Below the pieces are notes generated by a model. It saw only the letters and a list, made by a program, of their open reading frames with translations, searched no databases and was not told the DNA's origin. The position numbers and the translations under genes are program-made. From Smithellaceae bacterium (GTDB lineage Bacteria > Desulfobacterota > Syntrophia > Syntrophales > Smithellaceae), in NCBI GenBank assembly GCA_030690945.1, contig JAUYFM010000002.1, forward strand, positions 103,357-167,356: DNA of 64,000 nucleotides, given 5' to 3'. Positions 1 through 9,055 of this stretch are shown here, in pieces; the stretch's first letter is position 1; the number at the start of each line of letters is the position of its first letter.

Positions 1-1083
1 AACCTTGACAATGCCGTCGGCACGCCCCAGCAGAATAAAACGGTCGTTTTTATCCGGCTGAACTTCGTCGCCGGTCACGCAAAAGCCATCGGCGTCCATT
101 TCCATTTCGCGGGACACAAAATCCGAACGCACGGCCAATCGCTTATCGGACAGTCGCCAGGATACCACATCGGCGGGCTTCCAGCTGTTCGTGTTTTCTC
201 TGATGCTGCGCGAGGCGATGCCTCCCGTTTCAGTCGAACCATAGATTTCCGTAATGCCCAGGCCGGTTTTTTTCAGGAAATGTGTCGCGTCGGAATGGTT
301 TAAAACGCCGGAAGAAGAAAATGCGATTTTGAGCGACGGCGTGGACAGATTCTCGACTTTTAAAGAGCGGTAGTGAATCGGAACGCTGACCAGCACGGTG
401 GCCTTATGCCGGTTGATGGTGGAGATAATTTCCTGCGGGAAGGTGTATATTTCCGGCATAACCCTGGCGTGGGCCAGAAAAGGCGTTAGAATGGAAAACA
501 GCAGGCCGTAAATGTGATAAGGTGGAACGGTCGATATAAACAGATCTTTGGGCGTCAGATCGAATTTATCTTTTATGTACAAGGCCTCCGCCAGTAAATT
601 GCGGGGCGATTTTGACCAGACTCTGGGTTTGCCGGTTGAGCCGCCGGTAAAAAGGCTCAAAAAAGGCTCGTCAGGATTGCGCATGCTTTCTGGATTTAAA
701 TCGTCGGGGTTTCCAGCTATTGGTGTGATGATTTCCACGCCGGGCATTTCTTCGGGATGATCGGCGATGGCGGTGTCGAAACCAACCGCGTCATACATTT
801 CCATCAGGGCGTGCGTAGAAAACGAATGAGGCAGGATCAGTTTGCAGGCACCCGCAAGCGAGGCCAGAACGGAAGCGGCGACCACAGCTTTATTTTCCGT
901 GCACAGACAAACTGATTTTTCCACGCCACGCCTGGTTAAAGTTTTTTTTAACCCGGCGGCCAGCTCAAAAATTTCACCGTAGGTATATCCGGAATACGTG
1001 AACTCTTTCCGGCAGAGCGTTTTAGACGGAACCAGAATTTTCTTATAAGCAGTGATAAAATGGTCTTTTTCTTCGATGGCCAT
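1..1083 (-). CDS. Adenylate-forming acyl ligase (AMP-ligase), partial
   Basis: This gene runs off the left edge: 361 codons are visible from the ATG at 1083 and the frame is still open at base 1. It is an ANL-superfamily ligase. The phosphate-binding core LFTGGSTGKPR lies near residue 140, an A5-type motif (YGSTETGGIA) is about 280-290, and the sequence GRADGIVKV (A8 region) is the last visible part, so only the C-terminal domain is missing. Such enzymes activate a carboxylic acid as acyl-AMP and load it on CoA or an ACP. In aryl-polyene clusters an equivalent ligase activates the aryl starter. It is transcribed divergently from the cluster. The start lacks a good ribosome binding site. Family assignment is secure; the substrate is inferred from context. 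Confidence 0.85.
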   Translation of the reverse strand, partial: MAIEEKDHFITAYKKILVPSKTLCRKEFTYSGYTYGEIFELAAGLKKTLTRRGVEKSVCLCTENKAVVAASVLASLAGACKLILPHSFSTHALMEMYDAVGFDTAIADHPEEMPGVEIITPIAGNPDDLNPESMRNPDEPFLSLFTGGSTGKPRVWSKSPRNLLAEALYIKDKFDLTPKDLFISTVPPYHIYGLLFSILTPFLAHARVMPEIYTFPQEIISTINRHKATVLVSVPIHYRSLKVENLSTPSLKIAFSSSGVLNHSDATHFLKKTGLGITEIYGSTETGGIASRSIRENTNSWKPADVVSWRLSDKRLAVRSDFVSREMEMDADGFCVTGDEVQPDKNDRFILLGRADGIVKV

Positions 1084-1353
1084 AATGATTTTAATTTATA
1101 AAATGCTTTTTTGACTCTCTCCGGGTCATATTCCCCGAAGCTTGCTTCGTGCCTTGCCGTCTTGGATACCCCGTAGCTTGTTGCAGGGTGGTTCATTATC
1201 TATAAGAAATAAAGAAAAAAAGCAATGTTGGTTTTTTTGAGGAAAACCCCATGTCCGAATCTCCGGTTATTTGATGCAGGAGCAGTCAAAATGTTTTTTG
1301 TTGACTTCTGAACCATTTTCTCATTAATTCGGAAAAAAAGAGGGAACAAGCCG
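1084..1353. other. Divergent intergenic region with hairpins
   Basis: This gap separates the divergent ligase and dehydratase genes and must hold both promoters. It contains a short perfect hairpin CGAAGC-TT-GCTTCG at 1136-1149 and a second imperfect one around 1169-1187 (CCCCGTAGC...TGCAGGG). An AT-rich stretch at 1085-1105 could supply a -10 for the ligase. I see no gene here. Confidence 0.5.
1301..1329 (+). promoter_or_regulatory. Weak sigma70-like promoter candidate
   Basis: TTGACT at 1301-1306 is followed after 17 bases by TTAATT at 1324-1329, about 25 bases ahead of the first + strand gene of the cluster. The -35 is good and the -10 is poor. It is the best candidate for the main cluster promoter but remains a visual call. 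Confidence 0.3.
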
Positions 1354-1776
1354 ATGATCGATATCGAATCGTTGATTCCGCATCGTGAACCGATCAGAAT
1401 CATCACGGACATCATAGAACTAAAGGATAATTCCGGCATTGCCGCCGCTGTGGTCAATGAGCACTGGCCTCTTTGCGACGGCCGGACGGTTGGTTCGCTT
1501 ATTTTAATTGAAGCGATTGCCCAGACTGCCGCCCTGGTGGAAAGTTACAAACGGAAAAAAGAAGGTAAAGATAGTGTTAAAGGTTGGCTGGTCGGTATCA
1601 AGTCTGCCGAATTTAAAAAGGATTTCATCCCTCTGGGCACACGTATCACGGTAGCTGTCAGAAGTTTATATGCGTTTGATGAATATGGTGTGATCGAAGG
1701 TGAAGTGAAATCCGGTGACGATATCCTGCTTACGGCGATACTTCAGGCCATACGCCTGAATCATGATGTGTCCTGA
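1354..1776 (+). CDS. Hotdog 3-hydroxyacyl-ACP dehydratase (ApeP/ApeI-like)
   Basis: A 140-residue single-domain hotdog protein. It opens with the dehydratase signature LIPHREPIRII (residues about 7-17) and has the helix EAIAQTAALVE (about 54-64), whose Glu occupies the usual catalytic position. In type II systems these enzymes dehydrate the 3-hydroxyacyl-ACP to the 2-enoyl form. If no enoyl reductase follows, repeated use gives a conjugated polyene. The FabG-type reductase starts 26 bases downstream, so reduction and dehydration are encoded together. It could alternatively be a housekeeping FabZ relative, but the PHREP signature and context favour the aryl-polyene type. Confidence 0.8.
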   Translation: MIDIESLIPHREPIRIITDIIELKDNSGIAAAVVNEHWPLCDGRTVGSLILIEAIAQTAALVESYKRKKEGKDSVKGWLVGIKSAEFKKDFIPLGTRITVAVRSLYAFDEYGVIEGEVKSGDDILLTAILQAIRLNHDVS

Positions 1777-1802
1777 AATGAAATAAGGAGATCATTAAGA
1801 TC

Positions 1803-2537
1803 ATGGGTGAAAAAAAGATAGCTATTGTGACGGGGGCCAGCCGGGGTATCGGCCGCGCGACGGCGGTGGAGTTGGCCAGAACCGGTTACTATGTCGTGAT
1901 CAATTACAACGCCAACGAGGCGGCGGCGGCTGAAACGCTGGCGCAGGTTCAAGCCGTGGGGCAGGCGGGTGAAATACAAAAATTCGACGTGGCCAACGCT
2001 GAAGAAGTGAAAGAAGCGCTGGCGAAAGTTATTGAGGAACATAAAAGAATTGATGTCCTGGTCAATAATGCCGGCGTCACCGCCGACGGTCTCTTTATGC
2101 TGATGGGAGAAGAGGAGTGGCACAGTGTTATTAATACAACACTCAATGGGTTTTTTAATGTAACAAAGCCCGTCTTGCGCGAAATGGTCAGGAAGAAACG
2201 CGGCGCGATTGTCTCTGTTTCTTCCATCTCGGCCATGATCCCCAACCGCGGCCAGGCGAATTACGCGGCGGCCAAGGCCGGGGTCAACGCCGCCACGCGT
2301 TCCCTATCCAAAGAGGTGGCGCGTTTCGGCATTCGTGTCAATGTGGTTGCGCCGGGTCCCATCGAAACAGATATGCTAAGCAGTCTGCCAATGGACGCAA
2401 ATATGATTAAAAGCGCCATCCCGATGGCGCGGGTGGGGAAACCCGAAGAAGTCGCCCGTGTGATCCGCTTTTTGTGTTCTGATGATGCTTCATATATCAC
2501 GGGGCAGGTCATTGCCATCAACGGAGGGATGTTTTAA
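1803..2537 (+). CDS. 3-oxoacyl-ACP reductase, FabG family
   Basis: A 244-residue short-chain dehydrogenase of normal FabG length. The NADP-binding TGASRGIG lies at residues 11-18, NNAG at about 89-92, and the catalytic Ser with YAAAK (about 156-160) is intact. The segment after NNAG (VTADGLFMLM) is typical of FabG. It should reduce 3-ketoacyl-ACP to 3-hydroxyacyl-ACP during chain elongation. Its stop codon is two bases from the LolA-like start, so the genes are probably co-translated. It differs from the second FabG at 58766. Confidence 0.9.
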   Translation: MGEKKIAIVTGASRGIGRATAVELARTGYYVVINYNANEAAAAETLAQVQAVGQAGEIQKFDVANAEEVKEALAKVIEEHKRIDVLVNNAGVTADGLFMLMGEEEWHSVINTTLNGFFNVTKPVLREMVRKKRGAIVSVSSISAMIPNRGQANYAAAKAGVNAATRSLSKEVARFGIRVNVVAPGPIETDMLSSLPMDANMIKSAIPMARVGKPEEVARVIRFLCSDDASYITGQVIAINGGMF

Positions 2538-2539
2538 TC

Positions 2540-3169
2540 ATGATTCTGGTTGCTTCTATGAAAAAAACATGGCCGGTTTTGCTGATTTGGCTGATGCTTC
2601 TGCCGGCGAGTGTGCGTGCGGACGACTTTGAACAGCTGCGCAGGGATTCGGCGCGCATTTCGACCATTTCCGCCGATTTTGTGCAGAAGAAATTTATGAA
2701 AATTCTGGCCAGACCGCTGATCTCGGAAGGGAAGTTTTATTATGCCGCGCCTTCTTCCATCCGCTGGGAATATAGTAAACCCATCAAGAGCGTGGTCATT
2801 TCCGGCCGCGGGAATACGAAACGCTATATTGCCTCCGGGGGTAAAATGGTTGAAGATAAAACCGGCGGCGCGCAGGCGATGAAAATTGTGCTTGATGAAG
2901 TGGCAGGCTGGATGAGCGGCAAGTTTGATTCCAATCCCTCCTTTACCGCCACGCTCAAGGAAGGACCAAGCACGCAGATTACTCTGACGCCGGTGGGAAA
3001 AAGCATGGCCGGTATGATCGAAAAAATTGAAATTACGGTTTCCCGCAAAGATGCGGCGGTCAAATCCGTGCGGATTGTAGAAAGCGTCACCGCCGAAACC
3101 CAGATTGACTTTCAGCAGGTCATCATCAATAAAGGCATTCATCCTTCCGTGTTTCAGGACGTTCAATGA
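2540..3169 (+). CDS. LolA-like periplasmic carrier, outer-membrane lipid carrier family
   Basis: A 209-residue protein with a signal peptide ending near VRA-DD at about residue 28. An internal Met at residue 7 begins a classic signal peptide (MKKTW), but the ribosome binding site GGAGG at 2522-2526 better suits the first ATG. The mature part fits the LolA/LolA-like fold (FEQLRRDSARISTISADFVQKKF, then FYYAAPSSIRWEYSKP), which carries hydrophobic cargo across the periplasm. In aryl-polyene clusters a LolA-like protein is thought to carry the product or its lipid to the outer membrane. The next gene overlaps by four bases (ATGA). Confidence 0.8.
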   Translation: MILVASMKKTWPVLLIWLMLLPASVRADDFEQLRRDSARISTISADFVQKKFMKILARPLISEGKFYYAAPSSIRWEYSKPIKSVVISGRGNTKRYIASGGKMVEDKTGGAQAMKIVLDEVAGWMSGKFDSNPSFTATLKEGPSTQITLTPVGKSMAGMIEKIEITVSRKDAAVKSVRIVESVTAETQIDFQQVIINKGIHPSVFQDVQ

Positions 3170-3822
3170 AAGGGCTCCTTTTGCTGATAGGCTCTTTTCT
3201 ACTCGTGTCTTGCGCGGCATTGCCGGCGGTTCTGCCACCCTCAGATCAAACAATGACGTGCCCGTCTCCGTTTTTCACGGGAAAAACCCGCTTCATCCAC
3301 GCGATTGAAGCGCGCATGTCCGGCGAGATCAAAGCCGTCATGATCGGCGTGACGCTTGCAGATCCCGCTTTGCGGACGCTTTCCTGCGCCATCATGAGTC
3401 CGGAAGGTATGGTGCTGTTTGAAGCCTTCTTCGGGCCTTCCGGCATGATCGTCAACCGGGCGCTGCCGCCCTTTGACGCGGCGGACTTTGCAGGCAACAT
3501 GATGGACGATATTGCGCTGATATTTTTAAAGCCCTCAGGCGCGGTCACGCAGAAGGGCGTTTTGGCTGCGGGCGAGGTAGTCTGTCGCCGGCACAAAGAT
3601 CAGGGGGGATGGATTGATGTATTGCAACGTCGTGATGGACGCATCCAGGTTCGGCGCTACTCGGAAGGCGGTAGCTTGAAGCGTAGCGTGACGCTGGCGG
3701 GAGGTGCGTTCAACCCCTATTCAACCATAGAACTTCACGCGTCGGAACTGGTCAATTACACGCTGATGATGACGTTGATCGAATCCGAGGCGGTTCAAGA
3801 CGAGCCGCAGCTTAGGGAATAA
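3166..3822 (+). CDS. Outer-membrane lipoprotein, DUF3261-like
   Basis: A 218-residue protein that starts with a short lipoprotein signal (MKGLLLLIGSFLLVSC); Cys16 is the predicted lipidation site. The rest has no catalytic motif I recognise. Position directly after a LolA-like carrier matches the DUF3261 lipoprotein of aryl-polyene clusters, which is proposed to act as an outer-membrane acceptor like LolB. The family name comes from context plus general sequence character and is not certain. Start and stop overlap the neighbour by ATGA, indicating translational coupling. Confidence 0.65.
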   Translation: MKGLLLLIGSFLLVSCAALPAVLPPSDQTMTCPSPFFTGKTRFIHAIEARMSGEIKAVMIGVTLADPALRTLSCAIMSPEGMVLFEAFFGPSGMIVNRALPPFDAADFAGNMMDDIALIFLKPSGAVTQKGVLAAGEVVCRRHKDQGGWIDVLQRRDGRIQVRRYSEGGSLKRSVTLAGGAFNPYSTIELHASELVNYTLMMTLIESEAVQDEPQLRE

Positions 3823-3839
3823 GTCAAAGGACCCCATCC

Positions 3840-5315
3840 ATGAGAAATCCGGTTGAAGGGAAGAATATTGTTGTCATCGGCGCAGGCGTTGGCGGTTTGT
3901 CCACGGGCATTCTGCTGTCGCTTCTGGATTACCACGTTACGATTGTGGACAAAAATCGGGAGCCGGGCGGCCTGATGCGTTCTTATTCGCGACGGGGGAT
4001 CGATTGCCCTGTGGGCGTGCATTATGTCGGCGCGCTGGATACTTTCGAGCCGCTGGGTAAAATGTTTGGCGTCCTGGGCATTTCCGTGGATGATTTGTTT
4101 TACCGCATGGGGGACGAGTGTGTAACCGACCGCTACATTTTTGATGATTTTGTTTTCGACCTGCCGGTTGGTATTGACGCGTATGAAAAAAATATGAGGA
4201 AGGCGTTTCCGCTCGACAGCGCTGCGCTGGATGTTCTGATGAAAAATTTACGCGAGATTGCCGGAACCATGATGGCGCCATCTTTTTTTCTCAATTCGGG
4301 CGATCCCTTTCAGCATATGGATCATTTCCAGCCGATGGGAGAGTTGCTCGATGACCTTGCGGCGTCTCCGCGATTGCGTGCCGTTCTGGCGGTGCCCTGC
4401 CAGCTCATCGGCGTCCAGCTTAACGATTGTCCGGTGATCTTTCATCACATGGTGGTGGCCGGGTATTTATTTTCGTCGTGGCGGTTAAAAGATGGTGGCG
4501 CCAAAATGGCGGATGTCTTTGCCGCGCGTTTTACCGAACTGGGTGGAAATCTTATTCTTAATAAATCCGTCCGGAAAATTAATCTCGAAAAAGGCAAAGT
4601 AGTCGGGATCAGCTTGGATAAGGGTGTTGATTTACCTGCGGACGCGGTGGTAGCGGCAATCCATCCGAAGACATTACTCGGCCTGCTGGATGAAAGTGCT
4701 CTACGTGCGTCTTTGCGCGAGAGAATTGTAGCGCTTGAGGAAACAGACGGCGTGATTGCCGTGCAGGCAAGCGTTGATGCCGCGGCGCACGGGGAAGTCG
4801 ATTACAATATTTACCGGATGCATCACGACGAACGGGGTTTCCTCGATGACGGCATTTTTTATCAGATACGGCGCGGCGATGATCAGGGAACCAATTTGCT
4901 GTCTATTATTACCCGTTCGCTCTATAGCGATTGGAGCCCCTGGGAAAATACGTTGACCGGACTGCGCGGGGCGGCCTATGAGGAAAAGAAGCTGGCCATG
5001 GCCCGCGACTTGTTGCGGAAAGCCGAGGAAATATTCGGGCCCCTGAAAAATGCACGGATCCTGGATGTGTTTACGCCTTTGACGCTGCGCGATTACGGAA
5101 ATTGTCCCGAAGGGTCCTGTTACGGCGTGTTGCGCTCCACCCGTCAACTGCTGAAAATAGCCTCTTTGAATAATTTGCCCATTGGCGGACTCTGTCTGGC
5201 CGGACAAAACGCTATGGCGCCGGGGGTGATGGGCAGTATCATGGGATCATTCAACGCGGTGCGGCAGCTCATCGGCGATCAGCGTTTTGCCGGAGAGTTT
5301 CACCGGCAACTCTAA
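3840..5315 (+). CDS. FAD-dependent oxidoreductase, phytoene desaturase/CrtI-like
   Basis: A 491-residue flavoprotein with an N-terminal Rossmann motif VVIGAGVGGLSTGILL (residues about 11-26) followed by the GGLMRSY segment of the CrtI/CrtISO/all-trans-retinol saturase group, and a C-terminal FAD-binding stretch LAGQNAMAPGVMGS (about 456-469). Family members desaturate, isomerise or saturate conjugated polyenes. Placed beside dehydratase and ketosynthase genes, it may act on the polyene chain. CrtI-type enzymes are not part of the minimal aryl-polyene set, so this is a distinctive tailoring gene. Substrate is unknown. Confidence 0.8.
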   Translation: MRNPVEGKNIVVIGAGVGGLSTGILLSLLDYHVTIVDKNREPGGLMRSYSRRGIDCPVGVHYVGALDTFEPLGKMFGVLGISVDDLFYRMGDECVTDRYIFDDFVFDLPVGIDAYEKNMRKAFPLDSAALDVLMKNLREIAGTMMAPSFFLNSGDPFQHMDHFQPMGELLDDLAASPRLRAVLAVPCQLIGVQLNDCPVIFHHMVVAGYLFSSWRLKDGGAKMADVFAARFTELGGNLILNKSVRKINLEKGKVVGISLDKGVDLPADAVVAAIHPKTLLGLLDESALRASLRERIVALEETDGVIAVQASVDAAAHGEVDYNIYRMHHDERGFLDDGIFYQIRRGDDQGTNLLSIITRSLYSDWSPWENTLTGLRGAAYEEKKLAMARDLLRKAEEIFGPLKNARILDVFTPLTLRDYGNCPEGSCYGVLRSTRQLLKIASLNNLPIGGLCLAGQNAMAPGVMGSIMGSFNAVRQLIGDQRFAGEFHRQL

Positions 5316-5428
5316 TGCTGGACGGCGACGCTGATTTATGCTAATTTTTACGGCACTTTCGGGTCAAGACGAAACCATCCGGAGCTTGCGTGAAGGATAT
5401 ACAATAAATAAGGAGTTATCCAAATTCA

Positions 5429-5704
5429 ATGACACGTCAGGATATTGAAAGAGAAGTTCGCGATATTTTTCTGAGAGCGTTTGAAATTGAGAATCCCGAG
5501 ATGGATGTCAATCTGCGGGAAGCCTATGGTTTTGACAGTATCGATGCCATTGAACTGTTGCTGGAAATTGAAAAGTTTTTGGGTTCGGAATTGACGCAGG
5601 AAGAAAAAAAGCAGGCGATGGACATCCGTACCATGAAACAGATTATCGACTATATTGAAATGCTGGCCGCAAAACGCAAGACGCCCCCGGAGAAAAATAA
5701 ATGA
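5429..5704 (+). CDS. Acyl carrier protein
   Basis: A 91-residue ACP. The phosphopantetheine attachment Ser37 sits in GFDSIDAIELLLEIE, a standard four-helix ACP signature. A charged tail (AAKRKTPPEKNK) follows the domain. It carries the growing acyl chain as a thioester. The start ATG is preceded by AAGGAG at 5411-5416, and the last four bases overlap the following ketosynthase (ATGA), suggesting a dedicated ACP-KS unit. The 113-base gap before it holds nothing obvious. Confidence 0.92.
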   Translation: MTRQDIEREVRDIFLRAFEIENPEMDVNLREAYGFDSIDAIELLLEIEKFLGSELTQEEKKQAMDIRTMKQIIDYIEMLAAKRKTPPEKNK

Positions 5705-6942
5705 GAGAACGCAGGGTTGTTATCACGGCCTGTTCGGCCATATCGCCCATTGGTTACGGCAAGGAACAAATCGTCGAAAGCCTTGTTAAGGGCGTCTCCG
5801 GCGTGAAAACGCTGCGCGAAGATGATCTGATCAGCCCCTTTATTCATTCTCGTGTTTATGGCACGGTGAGCTATCCGATAGCGTATGATTTTAGCCGACA
5901 GCACCGCAAGACCATGGGGCCGGTGGCTTATTATGCCTGTCAGGTTGCCAAGGACGTGTTGGAGCAGGCGGGGCTTCCCCCTGAATTTGTAACGGGAGGC
6001 AGGCTTGGCGTCGCGTTTGGTTCGATTCACGGTTCTCCCACCGTGCAACGCGATATTTACCGCATTTTTTTTGAAGCCAAAGATAAAGCGTCTTTTCAGG
6101 GGATCGGCGCGGTCGATTACCTGAAATCCATGGTGCACACCACCACCGTCAATATTTCCAAAATGTTCGGCATTACGGGCCGGATTATTTCTTCAGGGAC
6201 AGCCTGTACGACCAGCAGCCAGTCTATTGGTTACGGCTATGAGGCTGTCAAGTATGGCTTGCAGGATGCCATGATCTGCGGTGGCGCAGATGAATATGAC
6301 ACGATCACGGTGGCGGTTTTTGATAATCTGCTGGCCTGCTCCACCGCTTTCAATGATCAGCCCCAGCAAACGCCCCGTCCGTTTGATAAAGCGCGCGATG
6401 GTCTGGTTGTCGCCGAAGGCGCGGGCGCCGTCATGCTGGAGGAATATGAATTTGCAAAGAAACGTGGCGCGACGATTCTGGCTGAAGTGATCGGTTTTGC
6501 CTGCAACTCGAACGGCGGCGATCTGATCTTGCCCAATTTGGCCGGCATTACCAAAACGCTTCAGTTGAGTCTCGAAAACGCGGGGATCAACGCGCAAGAG
6601 ATCGATCTGGTGAGCGCTCACGCCACGGCCACCAAGATGGGCGACATCATAGAAGCTCAGGCCGCAGGAGCGGTCTTTGGCCCCGAACCCTACGTGGTGG
6701 CTCTCAAGAGCTATATGGGACACACCATGGCGGCCTGCGGCGCCATCGAGACGGTTTTGACGCTTTACATGATGCAGGAAGGTTTCATTGCGCCGACGCT
6801 CAATCTCGAAGATATTGATGAACGCTGCGCGATGATTCATCACGTCCAAAAACTCATTGAACATCCGGTTAAAACTGCAGCCATACAGAATTTTGCTTTT
6901 GGCGGCGTCAACACCAGTCTGCTGATTCGAAAGTTGACCTGA
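5701..6942 (+). CDS. Beta-ketoacyl synthase, intact (KS I)
   Basis: A 413-residue FabF-like condensing enzyme. The active Cys is near residue 169 in GTACTTSSQS. The two His residues are in SAHATATKMGD (normally HGTGT) and KSYMGHTMAACG, so the Cys-His-His triad is complete despite the unusual HATAT variant. It should catalyse decarboxylative condensation of malonyl-ACP with an acyl-ACP. Being fused by overlap to the ACP gene, it may prime or extend a specific step. It is one of three intact KSs in region A. Confidence 0.9.
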   Translation: MRERRVVITACSAISPIGYGKEQIVESLVKGVSGVKTLREDDLISPFIHSRVYGTVSYPIAYDFSRQHRKTMGPVAYYACQVAKDVLEQAGLPPEFVTGGRLGVAFGSIHGSPTVQRDIYRIFFEAKDKASFQGIGAVDYLKSMVHTTTVNISKMFGITGRIISSGTACTTSSQSIGYGYEAVKYGLQDAMICGGADEYDTITVAVFDNLLACSTAFNDQPQQTPRPFDKARDGLVVAEGAGAVMLEEYEFAKKRGATILAEVIGFACNSNGGDLILPNLAGITKTLQLSLENAGINAQEIDLVSAHATATKMGDIIEAQAAGAVFGPEPYVVALKSYMGHTMAACGAIETVLTLYMMQEGFIAPTLNLEDIDERCAMIHHVQKLIEHPVKTAAIQNFAFGGVNTSLLIRKLT

Positions 6943-6949
6943 AATTAAA

Positions 6950-7783
6950 ATGGCCCTTCTTCGACCACTCCAGCGCATGATCGGGTTTTGCCTCACGGTT
7001 GTTTTGTGGGGATATTTTATGTTTGGCTACCTCTTTATTTTATTGTTTCTGTTTGTGCCTTATTATCTGGTGGCCAGGGGCGGGACAGCGGCTTTACAGA
7101 AACTGAACCACTTGCATCTGAAAGGGTTCTTCATGCTGACGCGGCGGCTGATTCCCCGCACAACATACGCCATCGACCCGAAAGTGCGCGAACTTCGGTC
7201 GTCCATTATCATCTGCAACCATATCTCGTATCTTGATCCGATTCTGCTGGTGTCGCTTTTCCCGCAACAGACGACCATCGTAAAAAACACGTTTTTCCGC
7301 GTACCCATATTCGGCTGGTTTTTGAGGAGGGCGGGCTATGTGCCGTCGTCACCCGCTGAGATGCTTGGGGAGGCCATGATTAAAAATCTGGAGAACGTCA
7401 AGGCACATCTGGCGGCGGGTGGCAATTTTTTTGTTTTTCCCGAAGGCACGAGAAGCCGCGACGGCAATCTCTCGACTTTCAACCGGGGTGTGTTCAGTAT
7501 CGCGCGCTATTGCGGCGCCAGTCTCGATCTGGTTTTTATCACCGGCACGGATCAACTCTTCCGCCCCGGAACGTTTTCATTTAATACGCGCAAAGATAAT
7601 GTCATTACCCTGGAGTTGATTGCATCGATCCACCCTGACTATCAGGCCCGGAATTTTTCAATCAGCTCGGTTTTGGATCAGGCCCGACAGGTTTTCGAAC
7701 AAAAAATCGCCGATGTTAAAGGGGACGAGAGGTCGAAGGCTGAAGACCGAAGACCGAAGGATAAATTGAAGGCAAGATTTTAA
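6950..7783 (+). CDS. PlsC-type lysophospholipid acyltransferase
   Basis: A 277-residue membrane acyltransferase. A hydrophobic helix occupies residues about 12-42. The catalytic motif NHISYLD (HX4D) follows at about 89-95, and the substrate-binding FPEGTRSRDG lies at about 163-172. These enzymes move an acyl group from ACP or CoA to glycerol phosphate or a lysolipid. In this cluster it may esterify the polyene acid into a lipid head group. The C-terminal tail is encoded by a degenerate GA-rich repeat (about 7727-7775), so the last 15 or so residues may not be conserved. Confidence 0.87.
   Translation: MALLRPLQRMIGFCLTVVLWGYFMFGYLFILLFLFVPYYLVARGGTAALQKLNHLHLKGFFMLTRRLIPRTTYAIDPKVRELRSSIIICNHISYLDPILLVSLFPQQTTIVKNTFFRVPIFGWFLRRAGYVPSSPAEMLGEAMIKNLENVKAHLAAGGNFFVFPEGTRSRDGNLSTFNRGVFSIARYCGASLDLVFITGTDQLFRPGTFSFNTRKDNVITLELIASIHPDYQARNFSISSVLDQARQVFEQKIADVKGDERSKAEDRRPKDKLKARF
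7727..7775 (+). repeat. Degenerate GA-rich short repeat
   Basis: The 3' end of the acyltransferase gene contains imperfect units such as CGAAGGCTGAAGACCGAAG and ACCGAAGG. Similar low-complexity GA-rich stretches occur near 15352-15434 and 19254-19290. It changes the encoded C-terminus to a charged tail. Confidence 0.5.
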
Positions 7784-7804
7784 AGTATTGGTGAAAAATT
7801 CCGC

Positions 7805-9055
7805 ATGAAAAAAAATAAGCGCATTGTCATCACGGGCTTAGGAACAAAAAATGCTATTGGCGGCGATGTCGCGCAATTTGCCGCTGCACTAAGGCAGGGC
7901 GTCTGCGGTATCTCCGAGATTGACCTGTTTGATACGAGCGAGTTCCGAACCCATAAAGGCGGGCAAATTAAGAATTTTGATCCCCGCCGATCGATCCCGG
8001 GAGAATTTTCCATCAAGCGCATGTCGCGGGCCGATCAACTTTCTTTTGCCGCGACGGTGGAAGCGCTGACGGATGCCGATCTTTATCCTTTGCCCGAATC
8101 TTATAAAGAAAATATGGGTGTGGCCATCGGCGGTGGCTCCGGCGGACTTTTTGAGGCGGAAAACTTTTATGTGGAGCTCTTGAAGAAAGGTCTCGACCGG
8201 TCGAGGTTTTCCCGGTTGTCCACCATTTATTGCGCATCGTCCGCCGATCGGATTGCGTCCAATCTGGAACTTTTGGGCCCTAAAACCACATTTATGACGG
8301 CCTGCTCCGCGGGTGCTACCGCGCTGGGTTATGCGAGGGATTTGATTTTAAACGGTCAGGCCTCCATCATGCTCGCCGGCGGTGTGGAACCGATGTGCCG
8401 TATTACCTATGCCGCTTTTAATGCCCTGAAATCCGTTGACGATGATGTCTGCCGTCCCTTTGACAAGACTCGCGCTGGTCTTTCACTGGGCGAGGCGGCT
8501 GCCATTCTGGTGTTGGAACCTCTTGAGGGGGCGCTTGCACGCGGGGCAAAAATTTACGGCGAGATTCTGGGTTACGGCGTGACCTGTGATTCGTTTCACA
8601 TGACGGCGCCGGACGAAAAAGCCTCCGGCGCCGTGCGCTCTATGCAGGCCGCCCTGAAAGACAGCGGACTCGCCGCTTCCGATATTGATTACATCAACGC
8701 CCATGGGACTGCCACGCCGGTTAATGACGTGACGGAGACCAAAGCCATTCGGGACGTTTTCGGTAAACGCGCCTATTCGATTCCGGTGAGTTCAACAAAA
8801 TCCATGCATGCTCACACGCTGGGCGCGGCAGGGGCGCTCGAAGGGATTGTCAGTCTGCTGGCTCTGACGCACGGGTTTATTCCACCGACCATCCATTGTG
8901 TTACGCCCGATCCCGACTGCGATCTGGATTACGTTATAGAAGGTTCACGAAAGGCCGACCTGCGCGTAGTTCTTTCCAATTCTTTCGCTTTTGGCGGAAA
9001 CAATACCACGGTTATTTTCGGCAAATATGAAGGGCAGGGTGCGGTCCATGGGTAA
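7805..9055 (+). CDS. Beta-ketoacyl synthase, KS-alpha (KS II)
   Basis: A 416-residue FabF-like KS with full catalytic set: Cys near residue 167 in TACSAGATALG, His in NAHGTATPVND and His in KSMHAHTLGAAG. Its last eight bases overlap the start of the degenerate KS at 9048. That overlap, with one active and one dead KS, is the usual arrangement of a KS-alpha/KS-beta (chain length factor) heterodimer in type II polyketide and aryl-polyene systems. It probably performs the repeated chain extensions. The ATG at 7805 begins a typical KS N-terminus (KNKRIVITGLG). Confidence 0.92.
   Translation: MKKNKRIVITGLGTKNAIGGDVAQFAAALRQGVCGISEIDLFDTSEFRTHKGGQIKNFDPRRSIPGEFSIKRMSRADQLSFAATVEALTDADLYPLPESYKENMGVAIGGGSGGLFEAENFYVELLKKGLDRSRFSRLSTIYCASSADRIASNLELLGPKTTFMTACSAGATALGYARDLILNGQASIMLAGGVEPMCRITYAAFNALKSVDDDVCRPFDKTRAGLSLGEAAAILVLEPLEGALARGAKIYGEILGYGVTCDSFHMTAPDEKASGAVRSMQAALKDSGLAASDIDYINAHGTATPVNDVTETKAIRDVFGKRAYSIPVSSTKSMHAHTLGAAGALEGIVSLLALTHGFIPPTIHCVTPDPDCDLDYVIEGSRKADLRVVLSNSFAFGGNNTTVIFGKYEGQGAVHG

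Noticed and set aside
2534..3253. Long - strand frame opposite the LolA-like and lipoprotein genes
   Set aside because: No ribosome binding site or family features; the + strand genes have signal peptides and overlapping starts.
6193..6996. Long - strand frame opposite KS I
   Set aside because: It is a shadow of a conserved KS gene with no recognisable motif.
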